Source: Priestia filamentosa (GTDB taxonomy: Bacteria > Bacillota > Bacilli > Bacillales > Bacillaceae_H). From it: a DNA stretch of 64,000 nucleotides. Made by a program: the position numbers and the translations under genes. Location of the stretch: the NCBI RefSeq assembly GCF_900177535.1, contig NZ_FXAJ01000004.1, positions 243,660-307,659 of the forward strand, given 5' to 3'. The notes beneath the pieces were generated by a model, which was given only the letters and a program-made list of their open reading frames with translations, ran no database searches and was not told the DNA's origin. Below, in pieces: positions 1 to 7,851 of the stretch; the first letter of the stretch is position 1; the number at the start of each line of letters is the position of its first letter.

Positions 1-96
1 GAACAAAAGTTAGAAAAACTGCTTCGTCATATTGAGAAACAAAGTGGAAAAAAAGTAGCCGAAGAATTTGTTCCATACTGGAAAATTATAGAGTAA
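1..96 (+). CDS. C-terminal end of an unidentified protein (partial)
   Basis: An open frame runs from the first base to a TAA at 94-96 and gives 31 residues ending VPYWKIIE. The segment is charged and looks helical, with Leu/Ile spacing in the first half. It is followed directly by a strong terminator, which supports it as the true end of a gene whose start lies left of the window. I do not recognise the family from this fragment. Confidence 0.6.
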   Translation, partial: EQKLEKLLRHIEKQSGKKVAEEFVPYWKIIE

Positions 97-97
97 G

Positions 98-135
98 AAA
101 AAACCTTAGTATAGACCCTATACTAAGGTTTTTTC
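98..135 (+). terminator. Rho-independent terminator after the partial gene
   Basis: A perfect 10-bp stem (CCTTAGTATA / TATACTAAGG) closes a 5-nt loop and is flanked by A6 on the left and T6 on the right. The symmetric A/T runs would let it work in both directions. Confidence 0.9.
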
Positions 136-259
136 TGGATATTCGCCCATTCTATCTAGATTACTTCACCATCTCTTCTAAAATACATACGATACAAGTA
201 ACAGCTCAGCAAAAAGAGCTGCTCACAAAAAATGATTTTGTAAAAGGAGAGGTTTACTT

Positions 260-370
260 ATGGGTCAAGGATGTAATGATGGTTACGGTGTAGGTTTCGG
301 CGGAGGTTTTGCTTTACTAGTTGTTCTTTTCATTTTGTTAATCATCATCGGCGCATCTTACTGTTGTTAA
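260..370 (+). CDS. YjcZ-family tiny transmembrane spore protein (36 aa)
   Basis: The 36-residue product starts MGQGCNDGYG, has a Gly-rich N-terminus (GVGFGGGF), a single hydrophobic helix (ALLVVLFILLIIIGA) and ends SYCC. This is the usual composition of the small YjcZ/tiny-TM Bacillus sporulation proteins. The ATG at 260 is preceded by the ribosome binding site AAAGGAGAGG at 243-252. A terminator follows, so it is a monocistronic gene. The family is expressed in sporulation and is thought to sit in spore membranes or coat; the molecular function is not known. Confidence 0.85.
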   Translation: MGQGCNDGYGVGFGGGFALLVVLFILLIIIGASYCC

Positions 371-378
371 TAAGAAAT

Positions 379-412
379 AAAAGGTGGCTCTCAGGAAGAG
401 TCACCTTTCGAT
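379..412 (+). terminator. Terminator after the yjcZ-type gene
   Basis: The inverted repeat AAAGGTGgCTCT / AGAGTCACCTTT closes a 5-nt loop. The T tract is short and interrupted (TTTCGATTTT), so termination may be incomplete. Confidence 0.7.
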
Positions 413-563
413 TTTATAAAATAGATGTAATAAATTCTGACGAATTTACAGAATATTAATCCAAATTAACATATAATTTACAGCGAGAAAATATACAGTA
501 AATATTTGGTTGGTAAAGTTTGTATGTACGACAAAACATTACATATTTTTTAGGGGGCATAAT

Positions 564-1502
564 ATGTTTAAAAAACTGATAGGAGTTAGTATGTCAGTTG
601 CACTTGCTGCAGGTGTACTAGCTGGTTGTGGAAACAATGAGGAAGCATCAACATCTTCTGGATCTAGCGGAGAAGGCGCAGAGAAAAAAGAGCTAACTGT
701 ACAATTTGTTCCGTCACAAAACGCTGATACGCTTGAAGCAAAAGCAAAGCCGCTTGAAAAGCTATTAAGTGACGAGCTTGATAGAGCTGTGAAAGTTAGT
801 GTTTCTACAGATTACAATACAATTGTAGAAGCAATGGCTTCAAAGAAAGTAGATGTTGGCTTCTTACCACCAACAGCTTATGTTTTAGCAAAAGACCAAG
901 GAGCAGCTGACGTTATTCTACAAGCTCAGCGCTATGGAGTAAATGATAAAGACGGTTCCCCAACGGACGAGCTTGTTGATTCTTACAAGTCTATGTTCAT
1001 TGTGAAAAAAGACTCTGGTATTGATAGTTTAGAAGATTTAAAAGGGAAAAAGATTGGCTATCAAAACGTAACATCTTCAGCAGGTTATGTATGGCCAGCA
1101 GCCTCTTTAATGGACGTTGGACTCGATCCGCTAAAAGATGTACAACCTGTGACATTGAAAGGTCATGACCAAGCTGTTATTTCTTTATTAAATGGAGATA
1201 TTGATGCAGCTGTAACATTCCAAGACGCACGTACAATCGTTCAAAAAGATTACGAAGATGTATTTGATCAAACAAAAGTAATTCATTATACAGAACCGAT
1301 TCCTAATGATACTGTTGCTGTTCAATCTGATATGGACGAAGACTTAAGAAAAGAAATTCAAGAAGCGTTTATTAATATTGGAAAAGATGAAGAGGGTAAA
1401 AAAATCATTCGCGATATCTATACACATGAAGGTTATGTAAAGTCTGATGATAGCAAGTTTGAAATTGTACGAGAATATGGAGAAAAAGTAAAAACCGAGT
1501 AG
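564..1502 (+). CDS. phnD: PhnD-type phosphonate/phosphite ABC transporter lipoprotein
   Basis: This is the extracellular solute-binding lipoprotein of a phosphonate-type importer. The start is ATG 564, because the site TAGGGGG (551-557) lies just ahead of it and the product then opens with a lipoprotein signal MFKKLIGVSM and a lipobox LAGC near residue 22. An earlier in-frame start at 510 has no ribosome binding site and would bury the signal peptide. The mature part has the PhnD-family features FVPSQNADTL and GFLPPTAYVLA. It heads phnD-phnC-phnE-phnE. The actual ligand (phosphonate, phosphite or phosphate) cannot be told from sequence alone. 312 aa. Confidence 0.9.
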   Translation: MFKKLIGVSMSVALAAGVLAGCGNNEEASTSSGSSGEGAEKKELTVQFVPSQNADTLEAKAKPLEKLLSDELDRAVKVSVSTDYNTIVEAMASKKVDVGFLPPTAYVLAKDQGAADVILQAQRYGVNDKDGSPTDELVDSYKSMFIVKKDSGIDSLEDLKGKKIGYQNVTSSAGYVWPAASLMDVGLDPLKDVQPVTLKGHDQAVISLLNGDIDAAVTFQDARTIVQKDYEDVFDQTKVIHYTEPIPNDTVAVQSDMDEDLRKEIQEAFINIGKDEEGKKIIRDIYTHEGYVKSDDSKFEIVREYGEKVKTE

Positions 1503-1530
1503 TGAAATGAGGATTTTAGAGAGAAAAATC

Positions 1531-1558
1531 AAGATGGCTGAGCCTTCAGCCATCTTTC
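1531..1558 (+). terminator. Intercistronic hairpin between phnD and phnC
   Basis: A perfect 11-bp stem (AAGATGGCTGA / TCAGCCATCTT) with a GCCT loop lies in the 90-bp gap. Only three T residues follow, so it is more likely a partial terminator or mRNA stabiliser than a full stop. This arrangement commonly gives more binding protein than membrane components. Confidence 0.6.
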
Positions 1559-1592
1559 TGTTGTCTATACTTACAAGAGTGGGGGATTCCAA

Positions 1593-2363
1593 ATGATTGA
1601 ATTTAAAAATGTATCTAAAGTTTATCCAAATGGAACAAAAGGACTAAACAATATTAATTTAACGATGCAAAAAGGAGAGTTTATCGTTGTTGTAGGACTT
1701 TCAGGAGCTGGGAAATCTACTCTTTTACGTTCAGTTAACCGTCTACATGAAGTAAGCGGGGGCGAGATTATTGTGAATGGAAAATCCATTACAAAAGCAA
1801 AAGGGAGAAACTTGTATGAAATTCGCCGTGACATTGGAATGATTTTTCAAAACTTTAATCTCGTGAAGCGTTCATCAGTTCTTCGTAACGTTTTATCTGG
1901 TCGTGTTGGTTATCATTCAACATTACGTATGATGTTAGGGATGTTTCCGCAACATGACAAAGAGCTTGCTCTAAAGGCGCTTGATCGTGTAAATATTCTA
2001 GAAAAGGCTTATTCAAGAGCAGATGAGCTTTCAGGAGGCCAGCAACAACGTGTTTCAATTGCAAGGGCGCTCGCTCAAGAGGCAAAAATTATTTTAGCTG
2101 ATGAACCTGTTGCTTCTCTTGATCCTCTTACAACAAAGCAGGTGATGGATGATTTAAAAAGAATTAATGAAGAGCTTGGTATTACGACTGTTGTTAATCT
2201 TCATTTTATTGATTTGGCACGTCAATATGCGACAAGAATTATTGGTCTTCGAGCGGGAGAAGTAGTATTTGATGGGAGTGTTGATGAAGCAACAGATGAG
2301 AAGTTCGCCGAAATATATGGGCGTCCAATTCAAGATGAAGAACTGATGGGTGTTGCAAAATGA
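1593..2363 (+). CDS. phnC: Phosphonate-type ABC transporter ATPase PhnC
   Basis: The 256-residue ATPase energises the importer at the inner face of the membrane. It shows Walker [10 protein letters not shown], the Q-loop [11 protein letters not shown], the ABC signature LSGGQQQR and Walker [13 protein letters not shown], followed by the H-loop in VVNLHFID. The length is usual for PhnC. The ATG at 1593 follows GTGGGGG. The stop overlaps the next start by four bases (ATGA), so translation with phnE is coupled. Confidence 0.93.
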   Translation: MIEFKNVSKVYPNGTKGLNNINLTMQKGEFIVVVGLSGAGKSTLLRSVNRLHEVSGGEIIVNGKSITKAKGRNLYEIRRDIGMIFQNFNLVKRSSVLRNVLSGRVGYHSTLRMMLGMFPQHDKELALKALDRVNILEKAYSRADELSGGQQQRVSIARALAQEAKIILADEPVASLDPLTTKQVMDDLKRINEELGITTVVNLHFIDLARQYATRIIGLRAGEVVFDGSVDEATDEKFAEIYGRPIQDEELMGVAK

Positions 2364-3169
2364 AAACTGTTCAAGTTAAACAAAACAAAACCGTTCACTA
2401 TAACAAAATGTCTTCAAAGAAAGTGAAACATATCCTAACTTTTATACTTTTACTTCTATTCATTTATTTGAGTGGAAAGCAAGTTGAGTTTTCCCTTTCT
2501 AGCTTAGCAACGGGTTTACCTAACATGGGTGACCTTATTGTTCAAATGGTCCCACCAAACTGGGCATACTTTTCAAACATTACAGCTCCAATACTAGACA
2601 CTTTGCGTATGGCAGTTCTTGGGACAACATTCGGAGCATTGCTAGCTATACCAATTGCCTTATTATCTGCTCGTAATATTTTTCAAACAAAGCTTATTAC
2701 AATTCCAGCTCGCTTTGTTCTAAATTTAATCCGAACAATTCCAGATCTACTTCTGGCGGCAATCTTTGTAGCGATTTTTGGAATTGGCCCGATTCCAGGC
2801 GTATTTGCTTTAACTGGCTTTTCACTTGGGATCATTGCTAAGCTTATCTATGAATCAATTGAATCCATTGATAAAGGACCGCTTGAAGCAATGACAGCTG
2901 TTGGAGCTAATAAAGTAAAATGGATTATGTTTGGAGTTATTCCTCAAGTTCTTCCACAGTATATTTCTTTTGTATTATATACATTTGAAGTTAATGTGAG
3001 GGCTGCAGCTGTTTTAGGTCTCGTAGGCGCGGGAGGAATTGGTCTGTTTTATGAACAGACGCTCGGATTTTTTGAATACGACAAAACATCTTCACTTATC
3101 GTCTATACTCTTATTGTTGTATTAATTATTGATTATATTAGTACAAAAACAAGGGAGAAGTTAGTATGA
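2360..3169 (+). CDS. phnE: Phosphonate-type ABC permease PhnE, first copy
   Basis: This 269-residue membrane protein forms half of the translocation channel. It has about six hydrophobic segments and the binding-protein-dependent permease EAA-type loop ([21 protein letters not shown]), by which it contacts PhnC. A short cytoplasmic N-terminus precedes TM1 ([14 protein letters not shown]). It overlaps phnC and the second phnE by ATGA at both ends. The two permeases probably form a heterodimer. Confidence 0.92.
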   Translation: MKTVQVKQNKTVHYNKMSSKKVKHILTFILLLLFIYLSGKQVEFSLSSLATGLPNMGDLIVQMVPPNWAYFSNITAPILDTLRMAVLGTTFGALLAIPIALLSARNIFQTKLITIPARFVLNLIRTIPDLLLAAIFVAIFGIGPIPGVFALTGFSLGIIAKLIYESIESIDKGPLEAMTAVGANKVKWIMFGVIPQVLPQYISFVLYTFEVNVRAAAVLGLVGAGGIGLFYEQTLGFFEYDKTSSLIVYTLIVVLIIDYISTKTREKLV

Positions 3170-3969
3170 ATAATATATTGTTGCAGTCACCGAAAAGAAC
3201 AGGGAAAAAGATTCGTAATGGTGCAATTTTAGCCATTGTTATTGCTATTTATATTTGGGCTTTTGCAGGGATGCCAGCTCTTGAATTTAAAGATACGTCT
3301 AAAGAAATCGTTTCTGCTATTTTCTCAGGACTTCTTCACCCAGATTGGGATTATGTGTATTACCCAGATGGAGAAGACTTGCTTCGAGGGCTTTTAGATA
3401 CGTTGGCAATCGCGCTTTTAGGTACTGTTATTGCAGGGTTATTATGTGTACCTTTTTCATTCTGGGCGGCAAAAAATATTGTGAAGAATAAAGGGATTTC
3501 TGGTGCAGGAAAGTTTGTACTAAGTTTTATTCGTGTTTTCCCAGATATTATTATGGCCCTTCTTTTCATTAAAGCTGTTGGTCCTGGATCATTTTCTGGA
3601 GTGCTTGCTTTAGGTATTGGCTCTATTGGAATGCTTGGTAAACTTTTTTCAGAAGATATTGAGAGCATTGATTTAGGAGCAACAGAGGCGCTTGTTGCAA
3701 CAGGAGCAAATCCTATAAAAGCAATCTGGTTCGCTGTTCTTCCACAAGTATTACCGAGCTATCTGTCATTTCTTTTGTATCGATTTGAAATTAATGTTAG
3801 AGCAGCAACTATCCTTGGGGTAATAGGGGCTGGAGGAATTGGAACTCCTCTTATTTTTGCCCTAAGTGTAAGGGATTGGGAACGAGTAGGGATTATTTTG
3901 CTAGGTATTATTATTATGGTCGCAATAATTGATTTCTGCTCAGGGAAAATCCGAGCACGTCTCACATAG
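3166..3969 (+). CDS. phnE: Phosphonate-type ABC permease PhnE, second copy
   Basis: The 267-residue paralogue of the preceding permease has the same fold and EAA loop (EALVATGANPIKAIWFAVLP) and the shared C-terminal motif INVRAATILGVIGAGGIG. It ends the operon and is followed by a strong terminator. Paired, non-identical PhnE subunits are a frequent arrangement in Firmicutes phosphonate transporters. Confidence 0.92.
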   Translation: MNNILLQSPKRTGKKIRNGAILAIVIAIYIWAFAGMPALEFKDTSKEIVSAIFSGLLHPDWDYVYYPDGEDLLRGLLDTLAIALLGTVIAGLLCVPFSFWAAKNIVKNKGISGAGKFVLSFIRVFPDIIMALLFIKAVGPGSFSGVLALGIGSIGMLGKLFSEDIESIDLGATEALVATGANPIKAIWFAVLPQVLPSYLSFLLYRFEINVRAATILGVIGAGGIGTPLIFALSVRDWERVGIILLGIIIMVAIIDFCSGKIRARLT

Positions 3970-3970
3970 A

Positions 3971-4004
3971 GAAAAAACCGTCTTTCACTAAAGGCGGTTT
4001 TTTT
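3971..4004 (+). terminator. Terminator of the phn operon
   Basis: The stem AAACCGTCTTT / AAAGGCGGTTT includes one G-T pair, has a CACTA loop and is followed by T7. Confidence 0.9.
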
Positions 4005-4438
4005 GTCCTCATTTTATAAAAGAAAGAAAATTGTTCTATAATATAAGGGAAAATAAAGGAATTATATAGGAGAATTTACACAGTTGAAATTTAAAAGTAT
4101 AGGCACAATTGTAATGAGTAGCGAAAAAGAGAGAAAAATGTAGTAGATTATCGTTCTATGTTTCGCTAAAGGTATGTTATAATTTGTTTCGTGCTTTTAA
4201 TAAAAGCACAAGCTGCAGAACGGATGAAAAAAGGAAAAAAGGATAGGCTAAAATGATAAGTCGTTTATTTTAAAGAGATAATGATGAACGAGCTTTTTTA
4301 AGTAAAAATAAAAATGCTCTTTTTTAGAGATGCTTTCATAGAAAACGTTTTTAAAATGAAGCATATTTCTAATTTATTATTGTATATAACAGGTAAATGT
4401 TCATTTTGGCTCTATGATAAATATTGGAGGGTTTGAAA
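4005..4438 (+). other. 434-bp gene-poor stretch upstream of ykaA-pit
   Basis: No substantial reading frame is seen. It holds a TATAAT box at 4037-4042 followed by AGGAG (4068-4072) and a 19-residue TTG-started frame at 4084-4143 that I cannot support as a gene. There is an extended -10 promoter candidate at 4175-4183, a short dyad GTGCTTT / AAAGCAC at 4191-4209, and an imperfect hairpin between ATGCTTTCAT (4331) and ATGAAGCAT (4357). The long leader before ykaA could carry post-transcriptional control, but no known riboswitch was recognised. Confidence 0.5.
4154..4183 (+). promoter_or_regulatory. Candidate SigA promoter for ykaA-pit
   Basis: An extended -10 (TGTTATAAT, 4175-4183) is present with a poor -35. 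Transcription from here would give a leader of about 250 nt before ykaA. Confidence 0.4.
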
Positions 4439-5059
4439 GTGGCAATGAAAAAGAAAAAAGATAAATTTTCATTACTCTTAATGGAAATTGCGAAAAACTT
4501 GGATGAAACAGCAGATTTCTTTGTAAGCTTTAAGGTAACAAATCAATCCACTTTGAAAGAATTTGCGGACAAACTTAAAGAGTTTGAAACAAAAGGAGAT
4601 AATCACGTACATGTTATTATTCGCGAATTGAATAAAGCGTTCATCACGCCGATCGAGCGTGAAGACATTCTTCAACTTACGATGAGTATGGATGATGTTT
4701 TAGATGGTATTGAGGCATTTTCGGCTTCGATGGAAATTTATTCAATAACTGAGACAGATGAGCATATGGATAAGTTTATTGGCTATATCCGCGAATGTGT
4801 TCGCGAAATTTTAGTAACAATTGAGCTTTTATCAAACAATCGTCTTAAAGATATTCAACCACATGCGATTAAGATTAAAGAATACGAGCACAATTGTGAT
4901 AATTTACTTCGTAAATCTTTGAAGAATCTGTTTGCGCTTGTGAAAGATCCAATCAAAGTTATTCAATATAAAGAAATTTATGAAACACTTGAAGAAATTG
5001 CAGATAGTTGCCAAAATGTAGCAAACAATCTAGAAACTATCATCATGAAGAACGCGTAA
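4439..5059 (+). CDS. ykaA: PhoU-like protein of the YkaA/DUF47 family
   Basis: This 206-residue all-helical cytoplasmic protein belongs to the DUF47/PhoU-like family that is found beside low-affinity Pit phosphate permeases and is thought to modulate them. The GTG at 4439 is chosen because GGAGG at 4427-4430 lies seven bases ahead; a TTG at 4424 would overlap that site and ATG 4445 is too far. The length matches B. subtilis YkaA. It is separated from pit by 12 bp and is surely co-transcribed. Confidence 0.88.
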   Translation: MAMKKKKDKFSLLLMEIAKNLDETADFFVSFKVTNQSTLKEFADKLKEFETKGDNHVHVIIRELNKAFITPIEREDILQLTMSMDDVLDGIEAFSASMEIYSITETDEHMDKFIGYIRECVREILVTIELLSNNRLKDIQPHAIKIKEYEHNCDNLLRKSLKNLFALVKDPIKVIQYKEIYETLEEIADSCQNVANNLETIIMKNA

Positions 5060-5071
5060 TGAGGGATTAGT

Positions 5072-6070
5072 ATGGATTCTTTATTTGTCTTAACTATTTT
5101 AATTGTCATTTTTGCTTTAGCTTTTGATTTTATTAACGGGTTTCATGATACAGCAAATGCAATTGCAACATCTGTATCAACGAAAGCTTTAAAACCACGT
5201 CATGCAATTATCTTAGCCGCAGTTATGAACTTTATTGGAGCAATGACGTTTACAGGGGTTGCTAAAACGATCACCAAAGATATTGCAGATCCCTTCAAGC
5301 TTGATAATGGACTAGTGGTAATTCTGGCTGCCCTTATCGCTGGGATTGCATGGAACTTGATTACTTGGTACTACGGAATTCCAAGTAGTTCTTCACATGC
5401 CATCATTGGGGCGATTGCGGGAGCAGTTATTGCTTCTTCTGGTTTTGGAGCTATTAACTATAATGGATTTATTAAAATTATTGAAGCACTCCTTATTTCA
5501 CCAGTTCTTGCCTTTGTTGTTGGGTTTATTATGTATACTATTATTAAATTGATTTTTAAAGATAGTAACTTAGCCAAAACAAACAAGCAGTTTCGTCGTG
5601 TGCAAATTTTGACTGCAGCTGTCCAGTCTTATACACACGGAACAAATGATGCTCAAAAGGCAATGGGGATTATTACAATGGCTTTAATTGCAGCGAACTT
5701 ACAAGAAACAGATGAAGTTCAATTTTGGGTTCAAATTGCTTGTGCAACAGCAATGGGTCTTGGAACATCTATCGGTGGATGGAAAATCATTAAAACTGTT
5801 GGCGGGAAAATCATGAAAATTCGTCCTGTAAATGGAGTAGCGGCAGACTTAACAGGAGCAGCTATTATCTTTGGAGCTACATATATTCATCTTCCTGTTA
5901 GTACAACACACGTTATCTCTTCTTCTATTTTAGGAGTTGGCTCTGCTCATCGTGTGAAAGGTGTAAAATGGGGAACAGCTCAGCGTATGGTGATTACATG
6001 GATCATTACGCTTCCGATTTCTGCAGCACTTGGAGCAATTATGTATTTTATTTTAGATTTATTTTTATAA
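5072..6070 (+). CDS. pit: Low-affinity inorganic phosphate transporter Pit
   Basis: The 332-residue integral membrane protein takes up metal-phosphate complexes driven by the proton gradient. The two PiT signature repeats are visible: GFHDTANAIATS near residue 23 and YTHGTNDAQKAMG near residue 190. About ten hydrophobic segments are present. It follows ykaA in one operon and ends at a terminator. Confidence 0.93.
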   Translation: MDSLFVLTILIVIFALAFDFINGFHDTANAIATSVSTKALKPRHAIILAAVMNFIGAMTFTGVAKTITKDIADPFKLDNGLVVILAALIAGIAWNLITWYYGIPSSSSHAIIGAIAGAVIASSGFGAINYNGFIKIIEALLISPVLAFVVGFIMYTIIKLIFKDSNLAKTNKQFRRVQILTAAVQSYTHGTNDAQKAMGIITMALIAANLQETDEVQFWVQIACATAMGLGTSIGGWKIIKTVGGKIMKIRPVNGVAADLTGAAIIFGATYIHLPVSTTHVISSSILGVGSAHRVKGVKWGTAQRMVITWIITLPISAALGAIMYFILDLFL

Positions 6071-6072
6071 GA

Positions 6073-6106
6073 GAAAGCGTGGGAGGTATTCCTACGCTTT
6101 TTTGTT
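6073..6106 (+). terminator. Terminator of ykaA-pit
   Basis: The inverted repeat AAAGCGTGGGA / TCCTACGCTTT, with one G-T pair, is followed by T6. Confidence 0.85.
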
Positions 6107-6139
6107 TGTTAAAATAAGGTTAAAAAAGGGGGGAGAGTT

Positions 6140-6796
6140 TTGCTAGGGCAAATAGTATCCGTTAATGTTGGAAAACCAAAAGAGTTAATTTATAAAGGAA
6201 AAAGTATTCAAACAGGTATTGAGAAACAGCCTGTAGATAAACCTCTTTTATTAACTAAAGTAAATTTCGTTGGAGATGGTCAAGCAGATCTTGTAAATCA
6301 TGGGGGAGAAGATAAAGCAGTATGTGTTTATCCATTTGAACACTATGCTTATTTCAGTAGTGAAGTAGGGCTTTCCCTTTCTTATGGAGCCTTTGGAGAA
6401 AATTTAACGCTCCTTGGATTGACAGAAGAAAAGGTATGTATAGGTGATGAATTTCAGATTGGAGAAGCTGTTGTACAAGTAAGTCAGCCAAGACAGCCAT
6501 GCTTTAAATTAGCTCATCGGCACGACACAAAAGATCTTCCACTTCGTTTTCAGGAGACAGGTTATACAGGGTTTTATTTTCGTGTTCTTTCAGAAGGAGT
6601 AGTGTCCAAAGAAGACTCAGTACAATTTTTAAGAAGGCATCAAGATGAAATTACGATTTCATACATAAATGAAGTACAGTATAAGGATAAAAGTAATAAA
6701 GAAAAAGTGAAAAAAATTTTAAGGGTGCCATTTCTATCTCAAAGCTATCAAAAGACGTTTATGAAACGGTTACAGTTATTAGAAAAGCAGAACTAG
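6140..6796 (+). CDS. MOSC domain protein (YiiM-like)
   Basis: The 218-residue protein carries a MOSC domain over residues 20-165, with the family Cys in QPRQPCFKLAHRH (near residue 128). A C-terminal 3-alpha-type extension follows, as in YiiM proteins. MOSC domains act in molybdenum-cofactor sulfur carrier and N-hydroxylated compound reduction; the exact substrate here is unknown. The TTG start at 6140 follows GGGGGGAGAG. The stop codon lies inside the terminator stem, an economical monocistronic unit. Confidence 0.85.
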   Translation: MLGQIVSVNVGKPKELIYKGKSIQTGIEKQPVDKPLLLTKVNFVGDGQADLVNHGGEDKAVCVYPFEHYAYFSSEVGLSLSYGAFGENLTLLGLTEEKVCIGDEFQIGEAVVQVSQPRQPCFKLAHRHDTKDLPLRFQETGYTGFYFRVLSEGVVSKEDSVQFLRRHQDEITISYINEVQYKDKSNKEKVKKILRVPFLSQSYQKTFMKRLQLLEKQN

Positions 6797-6818
6797 GACA
6801 ATCTAGTTCTGCTTTTTT
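6786..6818 (+). terminator. Terminator overlapping the MOSC gene stop codon
   Basis: A perfect 11-bp stem (AGCAGAACTAG / CTAGTTCTGCT) is followed by T6. Confidence 0.92.
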
Positions 6819-6935
6819 AATTGTGAAGGACGTGTAAAGAATTAACATATTTTTTATAAATGAAACCATAAAAAATCAAAAATAAGCCTAGTTATAGCCC
6901 TTTTGCTTACTCAATTCTTTAATCATTAGCATATA

Positions 6936-6989
6936 GGACATTTACATAATGAATAAAAAAGTATAAAGAACATTTATATGTCCTTTATA
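6936..6989 (+). promoter_or_regulatory. Dyad operator candidate upstream of the surE-like operon
   Basis: A near-perfect palindrome, TATAAAGAACAT / ATGTCCTTTATA (6962-6973 and 6978-6989, one mismatch, TTAT spacer), sits about 75 bp ahead of the start. A related half-site, GGACATTTACAT, lies 32 bp upstream at 6936-6947. It looks like an operator for an unidentified regulator. Confidence 0.45.
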
Positions 6990-7062
6990 AATATTCTTTA
7001 AAATAAAACTACAAGAAACATGTTATAAATGGTTACGGAAAGAAAGAGAGGTGAACAATTCT

Positions 7063-7851
7063 ATGCGTTTCTTAATTACAAGCAGTAGCGGAATATTTTC
7101 ACCTGCTGTAGGATCCATCGTTGAAGTTCTTAACCATTTTGGTGAAGTTTTCGTTGTTTGCCCTCATAAAGAGAATTCTTTGGCAGGTTATACGGTTACA
7201 TTACATAAGCCACTAAAAGTTACAGAGCTAACAGCTTTTGGTGCTGAAATAAAATCATGGGTTGTAAATGGTACTTCAGTGGATTGTGTGAAAATTGGTA
7301 TTGAGAAGTTGATTAAGAAAAAAATTGATTTTATTGTCTCAGGTATACATATAGGCTCACCGTCCGGAAGAGACCTTGCTTACTGCGGAGATATAGCAGC
7401 AGCAATGGAGGGCACATTTTTTCAAATTCCGTCTCTTGCTCTTTCAATAGATGGTATAGAAGAAAATGAGGTAAACTTTTCGTCTTTTAAAAAATATTTT
7501 AATGAGCTTATAGAAGTATTCCTGGCTCATAAATATCCAAAAGGAGTTTGTTTTCATATTCAATTCCCCACTTTGACAGAGAAAAACTGTCAAGGTGTAA
7601 AAGTGGTGGATTTTGAATTTACTTCTAGTCGCTACAAGTACGTTACCATACATGATGATCATCAGGATTTTTATGTACTACAACAAAAGGTGAGCGAAAG
7701 AAAAGATAAAGAAACGAGAGAGAACAACTCAACAAGAGCGAGTTACATAACTGTTACACCTTTAGAAAACTTAATAAGTCAGCGAAAGCATATTCGTCAA
7801 TTAGAAAGATGGTTCAAAGACAAAAAAATTATAGAGAAGGAGTTGCCATAA
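7063..7851 (+). CDS. SurE-family protein lacking the metal-binding residues
   Basis: The 262-residue product aligns along its length with SurE 5'/3'-nucleotidases: a strand-loop opening MRFLIT, then VVCPHKENSLAGYTVTLHKPLKV, SGI..SGRDLAYCGDIAAAMEG and IPSLALSIDG. The two adjacent aspartates of the canonical NDDG motif are replaced (TSSSG), and the Asn of the SGxN metal site is His. Known SurE enzymes need these residues to bind the catalytic metal, so activity is doubtful; it may be a binding or regulatory protein. ATG 7063 is preferred over GTG 7051 because AGAGGTG sits nine bases ahead of it. Its stop overlaps the next start (TAATG). Confidence 0.8.
   Translation: MRFLITSSSGIFSPAVGSIVEVLNHFGEVFVVCPHKENSLAGYTVTLHKPLKVTELTAFGAEIKSWVVNGTSVDCVKIGIEKLIKKKIDFIVSGIHIGSPSGRDLAYCGDIAAAMEGTFFQIPSLALSIDGIEENEVNFSSFKKYFNELIEVFLAHKYPKGVCFHIQFPTLTEKNCQGVKVVDFEFTSSRYKYVTIHDDHQDFYVLQQKVSERKDKETRENNSTRASYITVTPLENLISQRKHIRQLERWFKDKKIIEKELP

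Noticed and set aside
64..260. Possible promoter or attachment site around 150-240
   Set aside because: Only the terminator at 98-135 and the AAAGGAGAGG ahead of the yjcZ-type gene could be supported. No integrase, tRNA end or direct repeats are seen that would mark an attachment site.
4084..4143. A 19-residue TTG-started frame downstream of a TATAAT and AGGAG
   Set aside because: Its spacing to AGGAG is long (11 bases), it has no recognisable family and it ends in a TAG within a low-complexity region. It is kept only as a remark on the gap.
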